This document shows positions 24,436 through 32,876 of a stretch of DNA of 64,000 bases, in pieces. Origin of the DNA: Arthrobacter sp. StoSoilA2 (lineage in GTDB: Bacteria; Actinomycetota; Actinomycetes; Actinomycetales; Micrococcaceae). The position numbers were made by a program, and so were the translations under genes. The stretch covers positions 4,774,001-4,838,000 of the forward strand of contig NZ_AP024643.1 in assembly GCF_019977195.1 (NCBI RefSeq). Direction: 5' to 3'. Every line of letters begins with the position of its first letter. The stretch's first letter is position 1. Under the pieces are notes generated by a model that had not been told where the DNA came from, did not search any database, and saw only the letters and a program-made list of their open reading frames with translations.

Positions 24436-25494
24436 TTAAGCAACCCGGGGGCGCCGGAAATGTTTGGAGAAGAATCCGGAAATCCTCTGGACGCCGCCCG
24501 CGCTGGAGAGGAAGACGGCGAGGATGATCACTGCACCCTTTATGAGCAGCTGCGGTTCGGAGGAGATTCCGACGAGGTTCATGATGTTGATGATGGTCGT
24601 CAGGATGAACACGCCGATCACTGCGTTTAGGGGGTCGCCCTTGCCGCCCATCAGGGAGGCGCCGCCCACGACGACGGCTGCTATCGCGTCGAGTTCGTAG
24701 CCTACGCCGATGAGTGAGCTGCCCTGCCGTAGCTGGGCCGCCGCAACAAGTCCGGCCAAGCCGGCAAGAACGCCGGAGATGGTGTAGGTGATGATCAGGT
24801 TCCGCGCGACCGGCAGGCCCGAAAGCCGCGAGGCTTCAGGATTGCCGCCAATCGCGTAGAGGGAGCGGCCGAACGTCGTGTATTTGGCCACAAGCGCCGC
24901 CACCACGGCCACGATGATGAAGATCAGGACCGGGTTGCGGATACCGAGGAAGCTGCCGCGGGAGAAGGCCTGAATGAGTCCCTGGTCGCGGATCTCGATC
25001 AAGCTTGTCGACTGGATGATGTAGCTGAAGCCCTTGACGGCGCTCATCATGGCAAGCGTTGCGATGAAGGGCGGAATGTTCAGCCAAACCACGAGGACGC
25101 CGTTGATCAGTCCTGCGACAGCGCAAGAGGCCAGTACGAACACGACGGACGCGCCAGCGGGCATTCCGGCCTGCAAGGTGAGTGCGGTAAGGACCGTGGA
25201 CATGGCCAGGATCGACCCCACAGACAGGTCAATGCCGCCTGTCAGGATAACGAAGTATTGTCCGATGGCCAGCACGACGACGATCGATGCGGCCGTGATC
25301 ACGTTTTCGGCATTGCGGAACGTCAGGAAGTCATCGGAGACGTAGTAGCCCACCGCGATGATCGCGAGGAGGACCAGGATCAGATAACTCTTGGGCAGGG
25401 CGCGCAGGGCGCTGCCCCGCAGCCGCGAGGTGATGCTTGAGGATTGGGACGTGGTGTCACTGCGCTGGGGCAGGGGCGACAGGGTCCGGGACAT
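24436..25494 (-). CDS. Ribose/galactose-type ABC transporter permease
   Basis: The 352-residue membrane protein has about eight to ten helices and the BPD_transp_2 signature region GGIDLSVGSILAMSTVL, with the late GGASLMGGKGDPLNAVIGV. It forms the channel of a CUT2-type sugar importer together with the ATPase and lipoprotein encoded upstream. An Arg-rich cytosolic tail closes the protein. ATG follows GGAG with 6-nt spacing. Confidence 0.9.
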   Translation of the reverse strand: MSRTLSPLPQRSDTTSQSSSITSRLRGSALRALPKSYLILVLLAIIAVGYYVSDDFLTFRNAENVITAASIVVVLAIGQYFVILTGGIDLSVGSILAMSTVLTALTLQAGMPAGASVVFVLASCAVAGLINGVLVVWLNIPPFIATLAMMSAVKGFSYIIQSTSLIEIRDQGLIQAFSRGSFLGIRNPVLIFIIVAVVAALVAKYTTFGRSLYAIGGNPEASRLSGLPVARNLIITYTISGVLAGLAGLVAAAQLRQGSSLIGVGYELDAIAAVVVGGASLMGGKGDPLNAVIGVFILTTIINIMNLVGISSEPQLLIKGAVIILAVFLSSAGGVQRISGFFSKHFRRPRVA

Positions 25495-25533
25495 GGTTGT
25501 TCTCCTGTGTAGAAAGTCTGATGGATAGCGCCG

Positions 25534-27111
25534 TCAGGCGAAGCGTTCGAGAATGGCGTTGCCGGAGGGGTCGATGTCATCGTGTGCGAGTTCTGCGACG
25601 ACCCGGCCGCGGGCCATGACGAGGACGCGGTCGCACATCATCGCCTCGGTGATCTCCGAGCTCGCCACTACGACGGTTCCTCCGGCCTGCGCGAACTCGC
25701 GGATGAGTTCGTACATGTCCTCCTTCGCGCCGACGTCTACTCCGCGGGTTGGTTCGTCGCACACGAGGATGCGTGACTGGCGGACAAGCCAGCGGGCCAG
25801 GATGGCCTTCTGCTGGGTTCCCCCACTCAGCGTCTTGAGCGGCTGGTTCACCCCGGAGACCTTCATGCCGAGTCGTGCCACCATCTCGCCGGCCACGCCG
25901 CGCTCCCGCCGGGACTGGATAACGCTCAGCCGGCTGAACTGCGGAAGGCTGGCCAAGGTGATGTTGCCGGCGACGCCCATGTCCGGGATGAAGCCTGCGG
26001 CTTTCCGGTCCTGCGGCAGCAGCCCGATCCCTCGGCGGATCGCATCGCGCGGGGCACGGAAGTCCACTGCTTTCCCGTCGACGCGGATCTCGCCTGAGGT
26101 CCGGCGCCGCGCACCCGCGATGAGGCCAGCGAGTTCTGACTGGCCACTGCCGATGAGCCCGGAAATGCCGAGGACCTCGCCTTCATGCAGTTCGAACGAC
26201 ACCTTGTCCACGTACCCCTCCTCGGAGAGGTCGCGGGCTGAGAGGATGACGCTCTCCCGGGGGCCTGCACCGAGGCTGGGTGAGCGTTCCCCGCGCAGGG
26301 CCGCCTCGGCAATGGAGCCTTCAAGGCTCTTGCCGACCATTGCCGTGACGACATCGGCGGGTTTGGAGTCTGCAGTCTTCAAATCCGCGGCGTTCACGCC
26401 ATCGCGCAGCACAGTCACGGCGTCGCAGAGCGAGAAGAGCTCGTCCATGCGGTGCGAGATGTACAGCAGCGTCACACCCTGCTCGGACAGGGACCTCAGG
26501 ACCGTGAAGAGCCGTTCGACGTCGGGCATCGGCAACGTGGACGTGGGTTCGTCCAGCAGCAGCACCCGGGCGTCCTTGTGCAAGGCCTTGGCCAACTCCA
26601 CGGCCTGCTGCTCCGCGGTGGAGTAACTTGCTACGGGGCGGCGAACGTCCAGGTCGAAACCCACCCGGTCCAGGGCGGCCCGCGCCTGGGCCTGCATCCG
26701 CTGCCAGTCCACGGCCGCGCCGCCGCGCAGTGGCAGCTGGCCCAGGAAGATGTTCTCGGCCACGGACAGGGAAGGAACGAGCGAGAGCTCCTGGTAGATG
26801 GTGTGAATACCTGCCTGCTGGGCATCCATTGGATCCCGGAAGCGCTGGAGCTCGCCACCAAGGCGTATGCTCCCCGAGTCCGGTGATTCGGCGCCGGAAA
26901 GGATCTTGACGAGCGTGGACTTGCCGGCCCCGTTTTGTCCGGCCAACGCGTGGATCGATCCTCGGCCGACGCTGAAGCTGACACCCTTCAGCGCCTTCAC
27001 GCCGGGGTAGGACTTGGTGATGCCCTCGAGTTCGAGCTCTGGGGCGCTGAAATGGGATTTCCCCACGGTCCCGGTGGCTGATGCCACCGGTGCCTGGTTG
27101 TTGGCGGACAT
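25534..27111 (-). CDS. Sugar ABC transporter ATP-binding protein, two nucleotide-binding domains
   Basis: The 525-residue RbsA/MglA-type protein has duplicated ABC domains. The first has Walker A GQNGAGKSTL and Walker B LLLDEPTSTL. The second has a degenerate Walker A (GLIGSGQSEL), signature LSGGTQQKAI and Walker B LVCDEPTRGVD. This asymmetry is normal for CUT2 importers. It drives sugar uptake through the permease encoded just downstream. Confidence 0.92.
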   Translation of the reverse strand: MSANNQAPVASATGTVGKSHFSAPELELEGITKSYPGVKALKGVSFSVGRGSIHALAGQNGAGKSTLVKILSGAESPDSGSIRLGGELQRFRDPMDAQQAGIHTIYQELSLVPSLSVAENIFLGQLPLRGGAAVDWQRMQAQARAALDRVGFDLDVRRPVASYSTAEQQAVELAKALHKDARVLLLDEPTSTLPMPDVERLFTVLRSLSEQGVTLLYISHRMDELFSLCDAVTVLRDGVNAADLKTADSKPADVVTAMVGKSLEGSIAEAALRGERSPSLGAGPRESVILSARDLSEEGYVDKVSFELHEGEVLGISGLIGSGQSELAGLIAGARRRTSGEIRVDGKAVDFRAPRDAIRRGIGLLPQDRKAAGFIPDMGVAGNITLASLPQFSRLSVIQSRRERGVAGEMVARLGMKVSGVNQPLKTLSGGTQQKAILARWLVRQSRILVCDEPTRGVDVGAKEDMYELIREFAQAGGTVVVASSEITEAMMCDRVLVMARGRVVAELAHDDIDPSGNAILERFA

Positions 27112-27184
27112 AGACGTTCCTTATCTAGGACTTTCGGGGCCGGGAGGGTTTCGGCGCAAGATTGCTGTCCGGACCGGCAGGTTC

Positions 27185-28276
27185 TTAATCTTTGGCGCGG
27201 ACGTACGTGTCACCGGGGACGTAGTATTTGGCCGCGTCAGCGGGCGTCACCACGGTTGTATCGATGTACTTGGTCTTGCCGGGGCACTGGGCCTGGTCAC
27301 CCTGGATGGCGGCAACTGCCATGCGCACGGCTGCGGCTCCCTGGTCCCAAGGCTGGTTGGATGCATCCGCCTGGAGCGGTCCCTTCGGGTTGTCCACCAT
27401 CTCCTTGATGGCGCCCATGCCCCCGTCGTAGCTGGCCATGATGATCCCGTCACCCCACAGGCCGGCCTGCTGCAGGCCCTGGACGATGCCGCCGTGCATG
27501 ACATCGCTCATGCTGTAGACGACCTTGAGGTCGGGGTTGGCGGTGGCGACGTCACGTATTGGGGCCAGGGCCTTGTCCGGTTTCCACTCACCGTACTTGG
27601 TGTCAAGCTTGACGGTGGTGACACCGGGGTGCTTCTCCATAATGCGGTTCCATCCGGCCATGAAACCGTTGAACCGAAGGTCGCTCAGCACATCTCCGGG
27701 GAAGCCGCCGATACCGACGAGCTTAATCTCGCCCTTCTCTCCGTACTTCTCCAGCGCGCGCTGTGCAGCTACCTCACCGGCGAGCGAGCCGGTGTGCTCC
27801 TGATCCTCGGCAACGTAGCAGAACATGTCCGGAACCAAGGACTTGTCCACGCTCGAGTTGACCGTCACAACGGGTATGCCCGCGTCCTTCAAGGCCTGAA
27901 TCGAGGGACCAACGCCAAGCGGATCATTTGGGTTCATAACGACCACGTCCACACCCTTGGTGATCAGGGTCTGCACGTCGGCGTTCTGCCGGACTGTGTC
28001 ACCGTTGGCGTCCAGCAGCTCCACACGCGCGCCGACCTTGCCGGCCTCGGCCTGGCCGCCCTCAACAAGAGTCTTCCACCAGTCACTGCCGCTGATGCCG
28101 CGCTGGCTCCAGCCGATGACCAGCCCCTTGCCGCTTGCCTTCTCCCCCGCGTCGTCCGCGGCAGCGCCGCCCTTACAGCCAGCCAGCCCAAGCATGGAGA
28201 CCGTCAGGACAGAAGCACACAGTGCCGCTCTGCCAAGTCTCTTGTTTCGACGAATTCCAGTTGTAGTTCTCTGCAT
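27185..28276 (-). CDS. Sugar-binding lipoprotein of the ribose-type ABC transporter
   Basis: This protein of about 363 residues has a basic N-region, a hydrophobic segment and lipobox LGLAGCKGG. It is followed by a two-lobed periplasmic-binding domain of the RbsB type with VDVVVMNPNDPLGVGPSI. It captures an unidentified sugar at the cell surface. ATG at 28276 follows GGGAG with 7-nt spacing. It is the first gene of the seven-gene minus-strand series, and an operator-like site lies about 64 nt upstream. Confidence 0.9.
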   Translation of the reverse strand: MQRTTTGIRRNKRLGRAALCASVLTVSMLGLAGCKGGAAADDAGEKASGKGLVIGWSQRGISGSDWWKTLVEGGQAEAGKVGARVELLDANGDTVRQNADVQTLITKGVDVVVMNPNDPLGVGPSIQALKDAGIPVVTVNSSVDKSLVPDMFCYVAEDQEHTGSLAGEVAAQRALEKYGEKGEIKLVGIGGFPGDVLSDLRFNGFMAGWNRIMEKHPGVTTVKLDTKYGEWKPDKALAPIRDVATANPDLKVVYSMSDVMHGGIVQGLQQAGLWGDGIIMASYDGGMGAIKEMVDNPKGPLQADASNQPWDQGAAAVRMAVAAIQGDQAQCPGKTKYIDTTVVTPADAAKYYVPGDTYVRAKD

Positions 28277-28339
28277 GAACAACACTCCCTTGTGTTCGTG
28301 ATCACCCCAACTTTGGGGCACGAGAGTCACGTTACAGTC

Positions 28340-28357
28340 TGAGTTAGCGCACTATCA
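28340..28357. promoter_or_regulatory. LacI-type operator upstream of the sugar ABC operon
   Basis: TGAGTTAGCGCACTATCA keeps the left half of the 19703 palindrome exactly and a diverged right half. It lies in the promoter region of the binding-protein gene. Confidence 0.65.
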
Positions 28358-28461
28358 AGAGGCTGGAGGAAAATTTAATGAAGCTGGCGTTTTCCGAATA
28401 AGTCCTGCAAAATAAAGGGAAAGTCAGAGGTATCCGCTGATCAGGTCAGTGATAAGGATCC

Positions 28462-28479
28462 TGATTTATCGCTAACTCA
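28462..28479. promoter_or_regulatory. LacI-type operator upstream of the second lacI gene
   Basis: TGATTTATCGCTAACTCA matches 16 of 18 positions of the perfect palindrome at 19703. It lies about 60 nt upstream of the divergent LacI gene, which suggests autoregulation and control of the divergent ABC operon. Confidence 0.7.
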
Positions 28480-28538
28480 GACGTATCTTTCTTCCCGCGG
28501 ACGCATCGAAGCGGCCCGCGGCCAACCAGGTAGGACAG

Positions 28539-29750
28539 ATGTGCTGGGACCTTGACGAGAACCCGCCCCCGGAGCAACGGGAACAGTTGCGGCATCCTGA
28601 TTTGGGGCCAGGCGATCGGCTCCACGCGGGCGCGGGACCGAAGACCACCTTCGCCAAACCTGCCGCAACCGTCATTGATCGTGTATCGATGGTGGATGTT
28701 GCCGTACGGGCCGGAGTTTCGACGCAGACCGTGTCCCGGGTGGCGAACGGGAGCCGCGATGTGCGAGCTGACACCAGGCGGCGCGTCACTGCTGCGATGA
28801 ATGAATTGGGATATCGGCCCAACAGTGCGGCACGGGCGCTGAGGCGCGGAAGTTTCCGGACCATCGGCGTGATCACGTTCTCGCTGTCGTCCTTCGGGAC
28901 CATGCGTACGCTTGAGGCAATCGCGCTGCACGCAGCCCGGCAGGACTTCGCCACCACACTGATCCCCGTCACGGCCCCCACCCAAGCCGGTATCCAGGGT
29001 GCGTTCTCACGCATCGGCGAACTCGCCGTCGACGCGGTGATTGCCATCATGGAGGTCCACCTCCTCGAGGCAGCGACAGCGACTCTGCCCCCGGGAGTGA
29101 GGGTCGTCGTCGTCGATCCCGACGCCGGTGAGCAGTACAGCGTGGTGGACACCGACCAGGCCGGCGGCGCCCGCAAGGCCGTCAAACACCTCCTGGACCT
29201 CGGCCACGAAACCGTCTGGCACGTCGCCGGCCCCGAAGCGTCCTTCGCCAGCGAACGCCGCGCGGCCGCCTGGCACGCGGCGCTCACCGACGCCGGCAGG
29301 CCTGTCCCGCCGCTGCTGCGAGGCGACTGGTCAGCGGACTCCGGCTACGCCGTCGGTCTGCGGCTCGCCGACGAGCCCGGCTGCACCGCGGTATTTGCCG
29401 CGAACGACCACATGGCGCTCGGCATGCTCCGGGCCTTCCGCGAAAAGGGGAAATCAGTTCCAGGAGACATCAGCCTGGTCGGCTTCGACGACGTCCCCGA
29501 AGCGTCCTCGTTCACTCCCCCGCTCACCACGGTGCACCAGAACTTCGCTGACGTCGGCAACCAGTGCGTCGACAACGTCCTACAGCAGATCCGAACCAAG
29601 ACCACCAAACACGGCGTCACCCTCATCCCCACCCAGCTCGTTGTCCGCCAAAGTACCGCTGTGCCTCCCAAAGCAGCGCCCCCGGTTCAGAATTTACGAA
29701 GCGACGCGACACATCCACCGGAGGGCCCCATCATCGAACAGGAGACATGA
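28539..29750 (+). CDS. LacI family transcriptional regulator
   Basis: The 403-residue protein has HTH at about residues 51-75 (VSMVDVAVRAGVSTQTVSRVA) followed by a sugar-binding domain. The N-terminus has an unusual extension of about 50 residues, Pro/Glu-rich, before the HTH. ATG at 28539 has AGGACAG upstream, so the extension may be real; ATG at 28689 is the alternative. It is divergent from the sugar ABC operon and shares its operator region. It is paralogous in layout to the LacI at 19852. Confidence 0.87.
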   Translation: MCWDLDENPPPEQREQLRHPDLGPGDRLHAGAGPKTTFAKPAATVIDRVSMVDVAVRAGVSTQTVSRVANGSRDVRADTRRRVTAAMNELGYRPNSAARALRRGSFRTIGVITFSLSSFGTMRTLEAIALHAARQDFATTLIPVTAPTQAGIQGAFSRIGELAVDAVIAIMEVHLLEAATATLPPGVRVVVVDPDAGEQYSVVDTDQAGGARKAVKHLLDLGHETVWHVAGPEASFASERRAAAWHAALTDAGRPVPPLLRGDWSADSGYAVGLRLADEPGCTAVFAANDHMALGMLRAFREKGKSVPGDISLVGFDDVPEASSFTPPLTTVHQNFADVGNQCVDNVLQQIRTKTTKHGVTLIPTQLVVRQSTAVPPKAAPPVQNLRSDATHPPEGPIIEQET

Positions 29751-29756
29751 AACCCG

Positions 29757-30677
29757 TTACCACGTGGTGAGCTTCCCGTGCTTATCCAGCTCCTGAATCT
29801 TATGGTTTCTGAGCCGGGTAAGCAGCCAGCTTTCCGCCTTCCCTATCCGGCGTCCCCTCAAAGACAACAGGTCCACCGATACGAGCCAATCCGTATAGGG
29901 GTAAGCCTCCAGTTGTAGCTCGATCAGTTGGCCGCCGTTTATCTGGTCCACGATCAGCTGCCGTGGCAAAGTTGCCCACCCCAAGCCCGCCGATGCCATC
30001 GAAATGAGAGCCTCATAGTTATCGGCACGCCACACCTGTGCGGACTGCAGGTATTCAGTGGTCGGCAAGCTGGCAGCATGCGCGGTGTAAACAATGTGCC
30101 TGTGCGCGCGTAAGTCGTCAAAGCTCACAGTGGTCTTCGCCGCCAACGCATGCCGGGCATGGGCGACGTGGGTGAGGATCAGTTTCCCGAGTTGATGAAA
30201 CTGAATTTCCCGGGGATACCGGGGCTGGGCAAAAGCAATCCCCAGGGCGGCCTCACCGCGTTGGACCAAGCCGGCGACGTCACCGTGTTCAGGATTTCGG
30301 ATAACAAGGTCCGTGTGGGGAAAGTTCTCGGCGAATTCCACCAGAATGGCCACCAGGTTCTGGTACGGGATGCCTGCCGCAATGGTGAGGCTCGCCGGGT
30401 CGCCTTCCGACATGGCATCCGCGTGGCTTTCCAATGCTTGGCATCGATCGTAAACAATTAATGCCTCGACCAGCATCGTTTCGCCGGCTGGGGTCAGGGT
30501 GGGAATACGTGTCGTCCGATCAAACAACTCCAGCCCAAGAGCTATCTCCAGGTTGGCCACGGCAGCACTGATGGTGGACTGGCTGCGCCCTAATGCTCTG
30601 GCCGCAGCGGAGAAGGAACCCCACTTGCAGCTCATCACGAAAGCCTCGACCTGCTCCAACGAGTACCGCATCATCAC
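29757..30677 (-). CDS. LysR family transcriptional regulator
   Basis: This 306-residue protein has the winged HTH in residues 4-60 (FSAAARALGRSQSTISAAVANLE) and a LysR substrate-binding domain. The gene is divergent from the nucleoside deaminase and has a candidate LysR box just upstream of its own start. It probably controls the deaminase and itself. It ends 6 nt from the convergent LacI gene. Confidence 0.88.
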   Translation of the reverse strand: MMMRYSLEQVEAFVMSCKWGSFSAAARALGRSQSTISAAVANLEIALGLELFDRTTRIPTLTPAGETMLVEALIVYDRCQALESHADAMSEGDPASLTIAAGIPYQNLVAILVEFAENFPHTDLVIRNPEHGDVAGLVQRGEAALGIAFAQPRYPREIQFHQLGKLILTHVAHARHALAAKTTVSFDDLRAHRHIVYTAHAASLPTTEYLQSAQVWRADNYEALISMASAGLGWATLPRQLIVDQINGGQLIELQLEAYPYTDWLVSVDLLSLRGRRIGKAESWLLTRLRNHKIQELDKHGKLTTW

Positions 30678-30681
30678 TCAC

Positions 30682-30700
30682 CTATCGTCTGTTCCGATAG
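30682..30700. promoter_or_regulatory. Candidate LysR-type binding site
   Basis: CTATCG and CGATAG form a perfect inverted repeat with a 7-nt spacer, a T-N11-A-like layout. It sits 5 nt upstream of the lysR start in the divergent promoter region. Confidence 0.6.
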
Positions 30701-30825
30701 TAAATCACTTCTTCTGCAGCGTTTGGCGGCATATCGTTGCATGAACCCGGGCACAAAGGCCCGTCGGAACCACGAAAAGACCTCACCGCCAATGTCTCTG
30801 GCGCCGTTGAGGTGAAAGGACCAGC

Positions 30826-31296
30826 ATGAACAACGACCTCGAATATCTCCGCCGCGCCATCATCGTTTCCCGGAACGCCCGGGACAACGGCAACCACCCC
30901 TTCGGCGCAATTCTCGTAAACGCCAACGGCAACATCGTCCTGGAAGCTGAGAACACCGTGACAACCGAGAACGACGTCACAAACCACGCCGAAACCAACC
31001 TGGTGCGTTTGGCATCTCGGTCCATCCCCCACAATGAGCTTCCCAGCCACACCCTGTACACATCCTGTGAGCCCTGCGCCATGTGTGCGGGCGCGATCTA
31101 CTGGGCTGGCATCGGCCGGGTGGTCTATGGCCTGGCAGAAACGGGTTTGCTGGCGATAACCGGCAGTCATCCGGAAAACCCCACTCTGTCTCACCCCTGC
31201 AGGCTTGTATTCGCCGATGGAGGCCGCCCCACCGAGGTCTCGGGCCCGCACATTGAAGAAGAAGCCGCGAAACCACATGCCGGCTTCTGGAACTAA
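30826..31296 (+). CDS. Nucleoside/base deaminase (CDA fold, zinc-dependent)
   Basis: The 156-residue protein has the zinc deaminase motif: His54-Ala-Glu56 as ligand and proton shuttle, and PCAMC in TSCEPCAMCAGAIYW. It resembles the guanine deaminase / tRNA-adenosine deaminase-like group that often acts on free bases. The ATG follows a GAAAGGA ribosome site. The divergent LysR regulator suggests substrate induction. The specific base is not determinable. Confidence 0.85.
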   Translation: MNNDLEYLRRAIIVSRNARDNGNHPFGAILVNANGNIVLEAENTVTTENDVTNHAETNLVRLASRSIPHNELPSHTLYTSCEPCAMCAGAIYWAGIGRVVYGLAETGLLAITGSHPENPTLSHPCRLVFADGGRPTEVSGPHIEEEAAKPHAGFWN

Positions 31297-31318
31297 AAGA
31301 ACGAGGCACCATTTCCCT

Positions 31319-31510
31319 CAGAGCCGTGCAAGGATGGCCCTGGCCAAGCAATGAGGCGCCTGTCTGGGGCCGAAACAGACCCTAACTCCGGAGCGGGCTG
31401 TCGAGCTGCTCCAGCGGGACGTCAGTAGTGATTCAAAAGTCGTCCTTGCCCCCGACTTCCGGATCACCAGGGAGACGGCCCACAGTATCTGCGCCAAGCG
31501 CGGACGTTAG
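31319..31510 (+). pseudogene. Fossil of a serine resolvase C-terminus
   Basis: Translating this strand gives RMALAKQ, then an in-frame stop at 31352, then GACLGPKQTLTPERAVELLQR and a degenerate HTH ending FRITRETAHSICAKRGR. This aligns throughout with the C-terminal part of the intact resolvase at 31732-32298 (REGIALAKQRGAYHGRKRSLSPERA, YGISRETVYQYL). The catalytic domain is absent. It lies on the opposite strand to the intact copy, so it is a relic of a separate insertion or an inversion. Confidence 0.75.
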
Positions 31511-31731
31511 GAACCCTCTGCGCTGCCGAGTAAATCCTCTTGGCCCAGCCGAGGGACGTCTACTCGTCCTATTTGGGGGCCGATAACCGACGTTCCGTCC
31601 AGCCTGGGAATGAACTACGACCGCGGGCTCCTGCGGCAGAAGCTCACGACTGCGTCCTCTGCGGACTCACGGACGAGCGTGCATTGCGGTCTGCATGGAC
31701 GAGCCATCGGGGCCGTCCATCGATCAAGTAC

Positions 31732-32298
31732 TCACGTCTGCTTTGCCTGGCGCAGGTACTGGTAAACAGTTTCCCGGCTGATGCCGTAATCGTTGGCCAG
31801 GACAGATTTTGGTATTCCGCTGTCCGCCCTTAGCACGAGCTCGGCGGCGCGTTCGGGGCTAAGGCTCCTTTTGCGTCCGTGGTAGGCGCCGCGTTGCTTG
31901 GCGAGGGCGATGCCTTCTCGTTGGCGTTCCTTGATGAGGGAGCGTTCGAACTCGGCGAAGGCACCCATGACCGAGAGCATGAGGTTGGCCATGGGGGAGT
32001 CCTCCCCGGTGAAGAGGAGGTGTTCCTTGACGAACTGCACGCGTACTCCTTTGCGGGTGAGGCCCTGGACCAAGGAGCGCAGATCGTCCAGGTTGCGGGC
32101 GAGCCGGTCCATGCTGTGCACGACCACGGTGTCGCCTTCGCGGGCAAACCGCAGAAGTTCAGCAAGCTGCGGCCTTGCCGTGTCCCGGCCGGAGGCTTTA
32201 TCCGTGAAGACGCGATCCAGGACTTCGCCATCGAGTTGGCGTTTCTCGTTTTGGTCGAGAGTGCTCACTCGCACGTATCCGATTCGTTGACCATTCAC
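31732..32298 (-). CDS. Serine site-specific recombinase (resolvase/invertase)
   Basis: This 188-residue protein has the N-terminal catalytic domain with the nucleophile Ser in GYVRVSTLDQNEKRQL, the conserved MDRLARNLDDL helix and E-helix FAEFERSLIKERQREG. A C-terminal HTH (KSVLANDYGISRETVYQYL) follows. It cuts and rejoins DNA at short inverted sites. GTG at 32298 is preferred because GGGAGG lies 7 nt upstream; a longer frame to 32364 has no ribosome site. No transposase is adjacent. The palindrome at 32453 is a candidate site. Confidence 0.88.
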   Translation of the reverse strand: MNGQRIGYVRVSTLDQNEKRQLDGEVLDRVFTDKASGRDTARPQLAELLRFAREGDTVVVHSMDRLARNLDDLRSLVQGLTRKGVRVQFVKEHLLFTGEDSPMANLMLSVMGAFAEFERSLIKERQREGIALAKQRGAYHGRKRSLSPERAAELVLRADSGIPKSVLANDYGISRETVYQYLRQAKQT

Positions 32299-32452
32299 CG
32301 GAATCCTCCCGCCGCCGTCCCTTTGAGTTTGAGAGTCCTTGGCAAGCAGCGTCAAGACATTCATGTCCCAACGGCGTCAGAGTGGACAGGCTTCAACGAA
32401 GCACCGGGTTCCCGGCCGGCGCTCGAATAGTTCCGGGTTCCAATCGCTTCGG

Positions 32453-32482
32453 CCAATTGTCCAAAGAACTTTGGACAATTGG
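32453..32482. repeat. Perfect inverted repeat near the resolvase gene
   Basis: CCAATTGTCCAAAG and its complement are separated by AA. The TGTCC...GGACA core resembles the inverted arms of resolvase crossover or accessory sites. A terminator role is less likely because no T-run follows. Confidence 0.6.
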
Positions 32483-32704
32483 GCGGCCAGGCAGGCGTTT
32501 TATGCCTTGGCGTTGCCGTCGTTCGGGCCGGCTTCCTTTGCGCAGCGGGTTGCTGCGCAAATGGCTGAAATCCTTGCCGTACGGCGTAAACAGCAAGGGC
32601 GATCGCGGGGGAGAGGGCCTGAGGTAGACTCTCAAAAATAAAAGTTAGTTGAAGCTTCAAGCATTAACACGACATAACGTCGGTTATCGGCGTTCAAACA
32701 ACGG

Positions 32705-32739
32705 GAGTAGAAGCAGCTGCGAGAACTCCCGCCCCATGA
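32705..32739. repeat. Left candidate boundary repeat of the recombinase module
   Basis: A 22-nt block (32705-32726) matches 36287-36308 at 19 of 22 positions. The overlapping 15-nt block 32725-32739 (ACTCCCGCCCCATGA) matches 36244-36258 at 14 of 15. Both are in direct orientation on the two sides of the recombinase trio. Confidence 0.5.
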
Positions 32740-32876
32740 CGAATCCAGCGTTTCCGCAGGTCAGCCGGGCTTTGCCCGGCGCGCGCATTCCTCACGCCAA
32801 CGACTGAATTTGCCCTCGGATCGCTTATGGCTATAGGTTTCCTGCATCTAATGCATGTTTCCATGGTTTAGGGGTC

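Larger units (their letters stand above)
32299..32876. other. Gene-free stretch upstream of resolvase and integrase
   Basis: No convincing coding region was seen. It holds the resolvase promoter, a perfect 14-bp inverted repeat, the left copies of repeats also found at about 36.25-36.31 kb, and an AT-richer stretch around 32635-32700 that may mark the element boundary. Confidence 0.6.

Noticed and set aside
27014..28342. A 442-codon plus-strand frame across the sugar-binding protein gene
   Set aside because: Shadow of a clear RbsB-type gene; no ribosome site and no family resemblance.
31540..31833. A 97-codon plus-strand frame near the resolvase
   Set aside because: It overlaps the antisense of the resolvase C-terminus and has no ribosome site or family.
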